Source of the DNA: Candidatus Uhrbacteria bacterium CG10_big_fil_rev_8_21_14_0_10_50_16
GTDB lineage: Bacteria > Patescibacteriota > Patescibacteriia > UBA9934 > UBA11717
Assembly: GCA_002774875.1 (NCBI GenBank)
Contig: PCYM01000001.1
Span: forward strand, 76,137 to 118,152
DNA: 42,016 nucleotides
Direction: 5' to 3'
The notes below the pieces were generated by a model. That model was not told where the DNA came from and searched no databases. It saw nothing but the letters and a program-made list of their open reading frames with translations. Positions within the stretch are counted from its first letter, which is position 1, and every line of letters starts with the position of its first letter. Below are positions 13,005 to 19,677 of the stretch, piece by piece. Made by a program: the position numbers and the translations under genes.

Positions 13005-13550
13005 ATGCCTATGACGGAAGAACAGTTTGACATTGTTGATGAGCAAAACAAGGTGACGGGCAAGGTATGTTCACGTGTCGATGCACATACATTAGGCCTG
13101 TGGCATCGAACCGTCCACGTCTATTACCTCAATTATAAGGAAAACGTCTGTTCGGTACTTGTGCACTTAAGATCCGCATCAAAAGACTTGTATCCAAGCT
13201 GCTGGGACACGCGTTTTGGTGGTCATATTAAAGCTGGGGAGTCGGTGGAGCAAACTGTGGTGGATGAACTTGCCGAAGAGATTGGATTATCTGTTGCTGC
13301 TTCTGAGCTTTTAGCAGGACCAATTCGAAAACGCGACAAATATCCAAATAGAGAATTTACTCACACCTACTTTTTTCGAGGTTCAAAAAGCATTGATGGC
13401 CTATCATTTACAGATAGGGAGGTGCAGGAGGTCAAATGGATGACCATAGAAGAAATCGTGACGTCAATGCAGCATGAGCCACGTAACTGGTCTGGGTCAC
13501 CAGAGTCACTTGTTGAGGTAATTCAGACCTTTCTCGCGACAGTGGAGTAA
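13005..13550 (+). CDS. NUDIX hydrolase (YfcD/IPP-isomerase-like type)
   Basis: 181 residues. FDIVDEQNKVTGK, GLWHRTVHV and SCWDTRFGGHIKAGES follow the N-terminal layout of YfcD/IPP-isomerase-like NUDIX proteins. The Nudix box runs from G73 to L95: G73, E79, E88-L89, E91-E92, G94. The metal-binding glutamates are intact, but the arginine of the REUXEE core is replaced by aspartate (D87). The family cleaves nucleoside-diphosphate-linked compounds; the substrate cannot be predicted and the R-to-D change may alter activity. Two in-frame ATGs (13005, 13011) are possible; I prefer 13005 for its promoter spacing. It is followed by, but probably not co-transcribed with, the Gmad2 gene. Confidence 0.85.
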   Translation: MPMTEEQFDIVDEQNKVTGKVCSRVDAHTLGLWHRTVHVYYLNYKENVCSVLVHLRSASKDLYPSCWDTRFGGHIKAGESVEQTVVDELAEEIGLSVAASELLAGPIRKRDKYPNREFTHTYFFRGSKSIDGLSFTDREVQEVKWMTIEEIVTSMQHEPRNWSGSPESLVEVIQTFLATVE

Positions 13551-13585
13551 CATGTGTCGATCAACGACGTATAAAGTAAAATTGT

Positions 13586-14071
13586 ATGAAAAAAATTGCC
13601 CCACATAACTGGCTCATAGGGATTGCGGTGTTTTGGGTGTTGGTGATTGCAGGTGGTGTTGGATTAGGGTTTTATTATCAATCCTTTCCAGAGCATAACC
13701 CGCAAACGCCCACCACGGATCAAACATATGCGTTTTCATCGAACAAACAGGAGACTCTATATTTAACCGATTTAGAGCCAGAACAGGTCATTGAAAATCC
13801 TGTGAAAGTGACGGGTGAGGTGAGCGGAACCTGGTATTTTGAAGCGAGTTTTCCGGTGGTGCTTGTGAATTGGGATGGATTGATTATCGCCGAAGGGGTC
13901 GCAACAGCACAATCTGATTGGATGACGGAAGAGCTTGTGCCATTTACGGCGATTCTCGAATTTGAGATGCCAACGCTTTATAATCGTGGCGCGTTGATTC
14001 TTAAAAAAGACAATCCGTCTGGTATCCCGGAGTATGATGATGCACTCGAGATCCCGGTACGATTTTGGTAG
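13586..14071 (+). CDS. Gmad2 immunoglobulin-like domain protein, membrane-anchored
   Basis: 161 residues. One N-terminal transmembrane anchor (about 10-32) is followed by a polar linker and a Gmad2 domain (about 55-160): EPEQVIENPVKVTGEVSG, WYFEASFPVVLVN, WMTEELVPFTAILEF and LKKDNPSGIPE are the conserved strands. Gmad2 is an immunoglobulin-like fold of secreted bacterial proteins, linked in some Gram-positives to spore germination proteins. Here it would be a surface-exposed module held in the membrane. No Shine-Dalgarno is visible; the next gene begins 33 nt downstream, so the two may be co-transcribed. Confidence 0.82.
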   Translation: MKKIAPHNWLIGIAVFWVLVIAGGVGLGFYYQSFPEHNPQTPTTDQTYAFSSNKQETLYLTDLEPEQVIENPVKVTGEVSGTWYFEASFPVVLVNWDGLIIAEGVATAQSDWMTEELVPFTAILEFEMPTLYNRGALILKKDNPSGIPEYDDALEIPVRFW

Positions 14072-14104
14072 ACTGTCCTTAATTACTTGGTGAATAAATT
14101 CTGT

Positions 14105-14770
14105 ATGAAAAAAATATGCAAGGCGTTTGGAGGAATTCTGAGCTTAGGTCTTTTGTTGATTCTACCAATGTTGACGTATGCTCGGTCAGGAGTGTCTGCA
14201 GAATATCAGGGGTATTTAGACGAGTTTACTATTATTGTAGAGGAAGCTATTCTAGATCAAGATTCGGGATACTTGGTAGATATTATGTCTCCTGCGTTAG
14301 CAGATGACATCGGTACGCAATTGCAAAAGCAATTGGAGGATATTGAAATACTCGAATTTCAAATCTACGATGCAGAATATTCTCAAATCGACGCGATGCA
14401 CTACCGAATTGACACGCGCTATTCAATCAAAGCGCATAGTGGGGAGCGAACTTGGTCAACAAGTGGATTGAGTCTGTACATGATTATCGAAGATACTCCA
14501 GAATATCTTTACATCGCAGATACAAATCTGTTGAACGTGTTTGACGGATTAAGTATGGGTGATTTTTCTGGAGCTGTCGTCGGTGTCTTTTTTGCCATAG
14601 TCGCCGTTGGTTTGCTGTTTATGGCGTTCTGGATTTGGATGTTGGTGGATGTTCTTAAGCGCGATATTCCAGACAAAACACTTTGGGTAGTATTGATCGT
14701 GTTTACCAACTGGATTGGGGCATTTATCTACTTCTTTGTTGTTCGCAAAAAGTATTCAATGAAGAAGTAA
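14105..14770 (+). CDS. Secreted-domain membrane protein with PLDc_N-type C-terminus
   Basis: 221 residues. A signal peptide (about 1-26, ending LTYARS) is followed by an extracytoplasmic alpha/beta domain (about 30-150) with no family I can name, resembling small NTF2-like or lipocalin-like secreted domains. The C-terminus (about 160-218) has two membrane helices with FWIWMLVDVLKRDIPDKTLW and IGAFIYFFVVRKK, the signature of PLDc_N (the cardiolipin-synthase N-terminal membrane module). There is no phospholipase HKD motif, so it is not a cardiolipin synthase. The frame begins at 14087, but ATG 14105 gives a proper signal peptide. Confidence 0.7.
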   Translation: MKKICKAFGGILSLGLLLILPMLTYARSGVSAEYQGYLDEFTIIVEEAILDQDSGYLVDIMSPALADDIGTQLQKQLEDIEILEFQIYDAEYSQIDAMHYRIDTRYSIKAHSGERTWSTSGLSLYMIIEDTPEYLYIADTNLLNVFDGLSMGDFSGAVVGVFFAIVAVGLLFMAFWIWMLVDVLKRDIPDKTLWVVLIVFTNWIGAFIYFFVVRKKYSMKK

Positions 14771-14928
14771 ATGACAGTGAATTTGACAGATAAAATAGAA
14801 CCTGTGTAGACTAGAACTATTATGAATACGAGCTCGTACATGCCGACATGCCTCCGACACCACTTTACGTGGTCGGTTTTGGTATTTTGGCATCGGTAGC
14901 TCCTACAAGAACATTTACGTGTTTTTTT

Positions 14929-14957
14929 ACGAGACCACTGATGACCAGTGGTCTCGT
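14929..14957 (+). terminator. Hairpin between PLDc_N gene and GC-rich gene
   Basis: A 12-bp perfect stem (GAGACCACTG/CAGTGGTCTC core) with a 5-nt loop, ending in GTTTGTTG. It may end transcription from upstream and insulate the GC-rich gene at 14989. Confidence 0.65.
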
Positions 14958-14988
14958 TTGTTGCGCAATGCAACAGAAAGGATCGGCT

Positions 14989-15198
14989 ATGACCACCGAG
15001 AACGGTCAGAACAAGATGCCGGATCAAGGACAGATCCCGGCCCCTGGCAACAACCCCACGCGCAGTGATGAGACCTGGAGCGGTCCCGATGGCGAGCGCT
15101 ACGGCAACAATCCAGATGGATTCAGCCGTGGCAACGAAGGCGGGCACTCCTGGCCGAGCTGGGACGTGGGAGGGGGAGGAAGCGGTTTCTTCCTCTAG
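14989..15198 (+). CDS. GC-rich orphan gene, Gly/Asn-rich small protein
   Basis: 69 residues starting MTTENGQNKMPDQG, low-complexity and hydrophilic (Gly, Asn, Pro, Asp, Ser), ending in VGGGGSGFFL. No signal peptide, membrane helix or domain. The start at 14989 is chosen because an AGAAAGGA Shine-Dalgarno lies 7 nt upstream; the frame also runs back to 14848 through unlikely sequence. Third codon positions are mostly G/C, unlike the flanking genes. Hairpins lie on both sides (14929-14957 and 15231-15283). It is probably intrinsically disordered and, with 11031 and 27124, part of a group of foreign-looking cassettes. Confidence 0.5.
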   Translation: MTTENGQNKMPDQGQIPAPGNNPTRSDETWSGPDGERYGNNPDGFSRGNEGGHSWPSWDVGGGGSGFFL

Positions 15199-15230
15199 CC
15201 TGGGAACATAAAAAGCGCCAAGGCGCGCTC

Positions 15231-15283
15231 TGTGATGCCACCCGATGCGACTGGGTGGACTCCCTGCATTGGGTGGCATCACA
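15231..15283 (+). terminator. Long-loop hairpin after the GC-rich gene at 14989
   Basis: A 13-bp perfect stem (TGTGATGCCACCC/GGGTGGCATCACA) around a 27-nt loop, with weak T content after it. The architecture resembles the hairpins at 10940-10983 and 27563-27599. Confidence 0.6.
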
Positions 15284-15317
15284 TTCATATCACCATTTAT
15301 TCACGTATTTTGCAAGT

Positions 15318-16727
15318 ATGAATGTCAAAGAAACTCACGCGTTCATTGAACAATTTTGGGATGAGCGCGTAGAACAAACGCTCAAGGACTACATCCGCAT
15401 TCCCAATGTCTCGCCGGCATACGCACCCGATTGGGAACAGGACGGACACATGTTGCGTGCGGCTCGGTTGATCAAAATATGGGTACAAGATCAGTCGCTA
15501 CAAAATACGTCGATTGAGTTGCTTACGCCAAAGGGGCGAACACCGCTTCTAATCGTAGATATTCAAGGAAGTGCACCTGGAAACATTTTGCTCTACGGGC
15601 ACATGGACAAGCAACCGCCGCTTTCTGGATGGAGAGAGGGGTTGTCGGCGTTTAATCCCGTGATTGAGGGTGATCGACTCTACGGGCGAGGTGCAGCCGA
15701 TGATGGGTATGCGGTGTTTGCCGCAGTGGGCGCCATAAAGGCTCTTCAGGCGCAAGGAGTCGCTCACCCACGCTGTCTGTTGCTTATCGAAGGATCGGAA
15801 GAAAGCGGAAGTATTGATCTCTCTACCTATATCCAAGAACTCACCGACCGGATCAAAACACCAGATTTGGTTGTGTGTCTCGACTCGGGCTGTGGCACGT
15901 ACGATCAGCTATGGCTGACAACGTCTTTGCGGGGATGCATTATGGGGACACTGCGTGTAGATATTCTAACTGAGGGCGCACACTCGGGGTCTGCCAGCGG
16001 CGTAGTGCCGTCAAGCTTCCGTATTGCGCGGTCACTATTGTCGCGTATTGAGAACGAGGTAACGGGGGAGGTGACATTGCCAGCGTTGTTTCAAATACTG
16101 ACCGATGATGAAGAACGATCTCTTGCGCAAACGGCAACACTCTTGGGGGAAGCAATTGGAGCAGACTTTGCATTTGTCGATGGTGCCCGATGTATGTCGG
16201 ATGATCCGCGTGTCTGTATAGGTAATAGAACACTAAAACCGACGTTATCGGTTACGGGTGCCGAGGGACTTCCGGCGTTGCAAGATGCAGGAAACGTGCT
16301 TCGTCCCTACACCGCACTTAAGCTGTCAGTTCGTTTGCCGCCGAAGATCGATGCAATAATGGCAGGACAGTTGCTTAAGGAAACACTTGAGGCAGATTCG
16401 CCCTACGGAGCACATGTGCAGTTTGATATGGAAGAACCGATGGATGGTTGGGCTGCGCCGCCCGTTGCCTCTTGGCTGCAAACGGCGCTTGAGCTTGCGT
16501 GTGAGGAATCCTTTGGTACAGATCTGTGTTCTATGGGGGAAGGGGGATCGATCCCATTTATGGCGATGCTGGGCGCACGTTACCCAGAGGTGCAGTTTGT
16601 GATTACGGGTGTGTTGGGACCGGAATCAAACGCGCATGGACCGAATGAATTTTTGCACATCCCAACCTTTAAACGTGTTACCGCGTGTATCGCGCGGATT
16701 GTCGCCGAGACGGCGAAGAAAGGGTGA
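15318..16727 (+). CDS. M20 family metallopeptidase (CNDP-like)
   Basis: 469 residues. Metal-binding motifs appear in order: LLYGHMDKQPP (H95, D97), YGRGAADDGY (D128 bridging), LIEGSEESGS (E161 general base, E162 metal ligand), LDSG, and HGPNEFLHI (last histidine). EGAHSGSASG and SLRG belong to the dimerisation/lid region. This fits the dipeptidase/CNDP branch of M20, which uses two zinc ions to cleave dipeptides or short peptides. It is soluble with no signal peptide, hence cytoplasmic peptide breakdown. The start at 15318 was chosen over 15255 because the first 21 residues of the longer frame come from the hairpin region. The stop overlaps a GTG start of the next small gene. Confidence 0.9.
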   Translation: MNVKETHAFIEQFWDERVEQTLKDYIRIPNVSPAYAPDWEQDGHMLRAARLIKIWVQDQSLQNTSIELLTPKGRTPLLIVDIQGSAPGNILLYGHMDKQPPLSGWREGLSAFNPVIEGDRLYGRGAADDGYAVFAAVGAIKALQAQGVAHPRCLLLIEGSEESGSIDLSTYIQELTDRIKTPDLVVCLDSGCGTYDQLWLTTSLRGCIMGTLRVDILTEGAHSGSASGVVPSSFRIARSLLSRIENEVTGEVTLPALFQILTDDEERSLAQTATLLGEAIGADFAFVDGARCMSDDPRVCIGNRTLKPTLSVTGAEGLPALQDAGNVLRPYTALKLSVRLPPKIDAIMAGQLLKETLEADSPYGAHVQFDMEEPMDGWAAPPVASWLQTALELACEESFGTDLCSMGEGGSIPFMAMLGARYPEVQFVITGVLGPESNAHGPNEFLHIPTFKRVTACIARIVAETAKKG

Positions 16728-16924
16728 TCGTGACGAATACTCCTCATTTGTCTGTTGAATCTTGGCTCAGGGAATTGGCACCTGACCTGCGTGAGGTCAC
16801 AAGGCCGCTGTCGATGGCGGATCAGCTCGCGGATCAGGAACGGTGGCATTTGGCAGAGCATGCACCGGGATACCTGGCGCAGCTAGCCGCAACGCCGGCA
16901 CTCAAGGACCCACAAACGACGTAA
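16724..16924 (+). CDS. Small hypothetical protein coupled to the M20 peptidase
   Basis: 66 residues from GTG 16724, whose bases overlap the peptidase stop (GTGA). GTG 16730 is an alternative with AAAGGG upstream as Shine-Dalgarno. The protein is soluble and helical (SVESWLRELAPDLREVTR, SMADQLADQERWHLAEHA), acidic, with no known domain. Composition is richer in G/C at third positions than the peptidase, between native genes and the GC-rich cassettes. The overlap suggests coupled translation, but the hairpin immediately downstream (16945-16970) also fits a cassette end. Function unknown. Confidence 0.5.
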   Translation: MIVTNTPHLSVESWLRELAPDLREVTRPLSMADQLADQERWHLAEHAPGYLAQLAATPALKDPQTT

Positions 16925-16944
16925 TACGACGTGTTTCGCGTACT

Positions 16945-16970
16945 TCGGGTCGTCCTTCTGGACGGCCCGA
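16945..16970 (+). terminator. Terminator after the M20/16724 pair
   Basis: An 11-bp stem (TCGGGTCGTCC/GGACGGCCCGA, one T-G pair) with loop TTCT, then CTATCAGTTTTTG. Confidence 0.75.
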
Positions 16971-17033
16971 CTATCAGTTTTTGTGTGCAGGGATCACGAG
17001 ATCTTGCTATGATTAATGTATAAGCAAAGATCT

Positions 17034-17360
17034 ATGCAACAAACCTACAAAGAATACGCAACAGACAACCCCCACGGATACTGGTTTAAAGCACGCCCGT
17101 TTGGATGGGGCTGGGTGCCGGTTAAACGCGAAGGGTGGATGGTGGTTGGTTTGATGATGATCGCATTGCTCATTAATGGTCTGTGGCTGAACGGACTCGG
17201 CGAACCAACGCTAAAACAGGCAATTCAATTTGTTCTGCAGACCACTGGGATTGTGATCGTGCTTCTTGTGATTTGTTTTAAAACGGGCGAGCGACTTCGG
17301 TGGCAATGGGGACTGTCGACAAGAGAATCAGATGCCACAAAAACAACGGAGAGACACTAG
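17034..17360 (+). CDS. Small two-helix membrane protein, hypothetical
   Basis: 108 residues. The N-terminus has GYWFKARPFGWGWVPVKREGW, a Trp/Gly-rich block that recurs in small uncharacterised CPR and other bacterial membrane proteins, just before the first helix. Two transmembrane helices (about 36-55 and 66-86) and a short charged tail follow. I start at ATG 17034; a frame from 17016 adds six residues but begins only 2 nt after the -10-like TATGAT (17008-17013), whereas 17034 leaves a short normal leader. Function unknown. Confidence 0.65.
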   Translation: MQQTYKEYATDNPHGYWFKARPFGWGWVPVKREGWMVVGLMMIALLINGLWLNGLGEPTLKQAIQFVLQTTGIVIVLLVICFKTGERLRWQWGLSTRESDATKTTERH

Positions 17361-17409
17361 GCATTTATTGAGGGCGTGCTATTATTGAGGCACAATTAAT
17401 TTTACTTCT

Positions 17410-17472
17410 ATGGCTAAAGGTCTCAACTCTCGCAAGAACATCAAAAAACCCAAAAAGGACAAAAAGAAATAA
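17410..17472 (+). CDS. 20-residue Lys-rich peptide (MAKG type)
   Basis: A complete 21-codon frame from ATG 17410 to TAA 17470, beginning MAKGLNSRKN, with about half the residues Lys or Arg. A TATTAT box lies upstream and a strong terminator starts 6 nt after the stop, so it forms its own transcription unit. Short basic MAKG peptides of this style recur in CPR genomes as I remember them; function unknown, with RNA or ribosome binding plausible from charge alone. Confidence 0.55.
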   Translation: MAKGLNSRKNIKKPKKDKKK

Positions 17473-17477
17473 CGGTT

Positions 17478-17509
17478 AAAAACAGACCAGCGCAGGCTGG
17501 TCTGTTTTT
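17478..17509 (+). terminator. Strong terminator after the MAKG peptide
   Basis: A 13-bp stem (AAAAACAGACCAG/CTGGTCTGTTTTT) with a CGCAGG loop. It can work on both strands and also faces the end of the methyltransferase gene at 17538. Confidence 0.85.
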
Positions 17510-17537
17510 ATAGAGATTGTAAGCGCTCAATAAATGG

Positions 17538-18449
17538 TTACCCGAAAACAGATTCAGAATTCACACAAGCAACAAAGAGTCCCTCGTGTTCTACAGACGG
17601 TAGGAGATAGAATCCCTCGCTAACAGGGTGGCTTGGAAGGGGGGATTGAATCGGCACGAGAGATAGGTGTGGAAATGTTTTGAGGAGCCAGCGAATAATT
17701 CCTTCATTCTCCTGTGGTGCAAGCGTACATGTGGAATAGACGAGCCGACCACCCGGTTTGAGGCAGGGGACAGCTGCGCGGAGCAAGTCCTTTTGCATCG
17801 CGACGTGCTTCTCAATATTGCGCTCGGACCAGTAGGCGTAGCTGCGTTCGAGGGATAAATTCATGCGACCCTCGGCGGTGCAGGGGACATCTGCCAAGAT
17901 GGCATCAAACGTGTTATGAAGGGAACGACAAAGTTGAATAGCATTGCCTTTGCGTGCATCGACAAACGGAAGGCCTTGCTTGGCGAGGGTAAAAAGCAAT
18001 TTATCAAATCGGACGGTATTTTGTTCCATGGCAATAAGCTGACCTTGCTGCTGCATGTCTGCAGCGATTTGACTCGTTTTGCTGCCAGGTGCGGCGCAAA
18101 GATCAAGTACAGATTCGCCGGGCTGCGTGTTGAGAATCAGTGGCGGCACCATGGAAGACAATCCTTGCACATAAATACGACCGTCTTGGCAGATGGGAAG
18201 GCTCAAAACACCTTTGTCGCCTATCCCTTCCACGCAAAATGCATGTGGGATTGATTCAACTCGTGTGAATGAAATCTGATGCTCCGTTAAAAATGTCTCT
18301 ATCTCTGCATCTGTCGCCTTGCTAATATTGGTTCTAAACGTAGTGAGTCGCTTTGTGCGAAATCCCTCGAGGATTGTCTCGACGTTGCGTGCGCCAAACT
18401 GGTTGGTGAGTCGATCGAGAAACGGTTTTGGGAGAGGATTGGAGGTCAT
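17538..18449 (-). CDS. NOL1/NOP2/Sun (RsmB/RsmF-like) RNA m5C methyltransferase
   Basis: 303 residues. A short N-terminal domain precedes a SAM-binding fold: LDLCAAPGSKTSQIA (motif I), ADVPCTAEG (motif IV with the PC cysteine) and YSTCTLAPQENEG (motif VI with the TC nucleophile cysteine). Both catalytic cysteines of the family are present. These enzymes methylate cytosine C5 in rRNA or tRNA using S-adenosylmethionine. There is no PUA or NusB-like RNA-binding domain beyond the short N-terminus, so it is a compact member. The start at 18449 (MTSNPLPKPF) was chosen over 18554, since the extra residues overlap the promoter region of the divergent gene. Which rRNA base is modified is unknown. Confidence 0.87.
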   Translation of the reverse strand: MTSNPLPKPFLDRLTNQFGARNVETILEGFRTKRLTTFRTNISKATDAEIETFLTEHQISFTRVESIPHAFCVEGIGDKGVLSLPICQDGRIYVQGLSSMVPPLILNTQPGESVLDLCAAPGSKTSQIAADMQQQGQLIAMEQNTVRFDKLLFTLAKQGLPFVDARKGNAIQLCRSLHNTFDAILADVPCTAEGRMNLSLERSYAYWSERNIEKHVAMQKDLLRAAVPCLKPGGRLVYSTCTLAPQENEGIIRWLLKTFPHLSLVPIQSPLPSHPVSEGFYLLPSVEHEGLFVACVNSESVFG

Positions 18450-18565
18450 AGAAGGGGTCAGGAATGCCTGTATCTTATCAGGAAACGAGACGAGAAGAAA
18501 TAGATTGGTCGTGCAATCGGATATAGTACAACATGTGGATAGACCGCACACCAAACGTGTTTATT

Positions 18566-18574
18566 TGTTATACT
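18566..18574 (+). promoter_or_regulatory. Extended -10 promoter of the solute-binding/kinase operon
   Basis: TGTTATACT, 45 nt before ATG 18620 and identical to the boxes before 5317 and 40145. It would drive the solute-binding protein, histidine kinase and probably the rhodanese. Confidence 0.55.
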
Positions 18575-18619
18575 GACTGTACGAGCAACGCGGTGCTTTT
18601 TGTAACAACATTTTCTGTT

Positions 18620-19672
18620 ATGAACTCATGGCGCGATAAATGTTATTTTAAGAATGCTATCTGCTTCTTTTGCGTTGTTGGCGCGATAGGGGTACTCGTG
18701 TTTGGAATCTGGCTTTTTTTTCAGCCAAGGCAACAGGACGAGGGTTATTATCCCGGCACAGTACATATTGGCGTGAATCCTTTTCCGGGTTATGTTGCTT
18801 TGTACGTTGCGGAAAGTCAGGACTTGTTTGAGAAACATGGTGTAGACGTTTCCTTGGAACGCTTTGATAACCCCGCGGAGATAACAGAAGCTTTTGCAAA
18901 AAACAAGGATCTAGAAGGGAGAGTTAATTTAACGTACGACGTCGTTAAGGAGAACCATGAAGGGATCTATCAAACGATTGTATTGATCATTGATCAATCA
19001 GCAGGGGCGGATGCACTCGTGGCGTCTGAGGATATTCAGTCACCAAAGGAACTTAAGGATAAACGGATTGCCTTAGACGTTGATTCATTTCAGATGTACT
19101 TTTTGCACCACTTGCTAAGAGATACATTTCTTTCGCCGTCAGACGTCTCAATAGTGCCTTCTGTTTCACCAGAACAGTCATCGGAACTTCTTAAGAACCG
19201 GGAAATAGACGCAGCAATTGTCTATGAGCCGGGGCTTTCTACGATTGTAGAAAACAGGTTCGGATCTGTTCTGGTATCGTCGGCTGAACATCCCTATACG
19301 ATTATTGACGTTTTGGCATTCCGCAAAGAGTTTATCGAGCAATATCCAAAGACGGTTCAGGCGATTATAAGCGCATACTTTGATGGATATGCCTTTCTTC
19401 AAGAACATCCCGTTGAGGCGGAACGCATACTTTCGCGAGAGTTACAGGTTGATCCAAGTGAAGCATCAACTCAATTAGCAAGTGTTTCCATGTACGATCT
19501 TCAAGAGAATATTCGTCTTTTGCGTTCAGGTTTTGTCCCGGATTCTATTTATCTCCATCTGTTTGACATTCGTAATTATCTCTTACGATCATTAAAGTAC
19601 GCCACATTTGTAAATACGGACCTTTTGATTGATCCGTCTTTTTTGCGACAGGAGCTCAAACATCGTGAATAG
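18620..19672 (+). CDS. Membrane-anchored NMT1/SsuA-like solute-binding protein
   Basis: 350 residues. An N-terminal transmembrane helix (about 13-35) is followed by a type 2 periplasmic-binding fold: VHIGVNPFPGYVALYVAESQDLFEKHGVDVSLERF is replaced here in part as IGVNPFPGYVALYVAE and LFEKHGVDV, the standard opening of NMT1/SsuA/ThiY-type proteins; LKDKRIALD and REIDAAIVYEPGLS follow in family order. Such proteins bind small organic ligands such as sulfonates, pyrimidines or nitrate analogues. The helix shows no lipobox, so it stays anchored. No permease or ATPase gene is nearby; it lies 5 nt before a CACHE-type histidine kinase, so it probably presents a ligand to the sensor rather than feeding a transporter. 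Confidence 0.82.
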   Translation: MNSWRDKCYFKNAICFFCVVGAIGVLVFGIWLFFQPRQQDEGYYPGTVHIGVNPFPGYVALYVAESQDLFEKHGVDVSLERFDNPAEITEAFAKNKDLEGRVNLTYDVVKENHEGIYQTIVLIIDQSAGADALVASEDIQSPKELKDKRIALDVDSFQMYFLHHLLRDTFLSPSDVSIVPSVSPEQSSELLKNREIDAAIVYEPGLSTIVENRFGSVLVSSAEHPYTIIDVLAFRKEFIEQYPKTVQAIISAYFDGYAFLQEHPVEAERILSRELQVDPSEASTQLASVSMYDLQENIRLLRSGFVPDSIYLHLFDIRNYLLRSLKYATFVNTDLLIDPSFLRQELKHRE

Positions 19673-19677
19673 ATACT

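Noticed and set aside
12732-13063. Three overlapping frames between VF530 and NUDIX
   Set aside because: None has a good start together with consistent coding character; the hydrophobic pieces fall in different frames, so at most a remnant is present.
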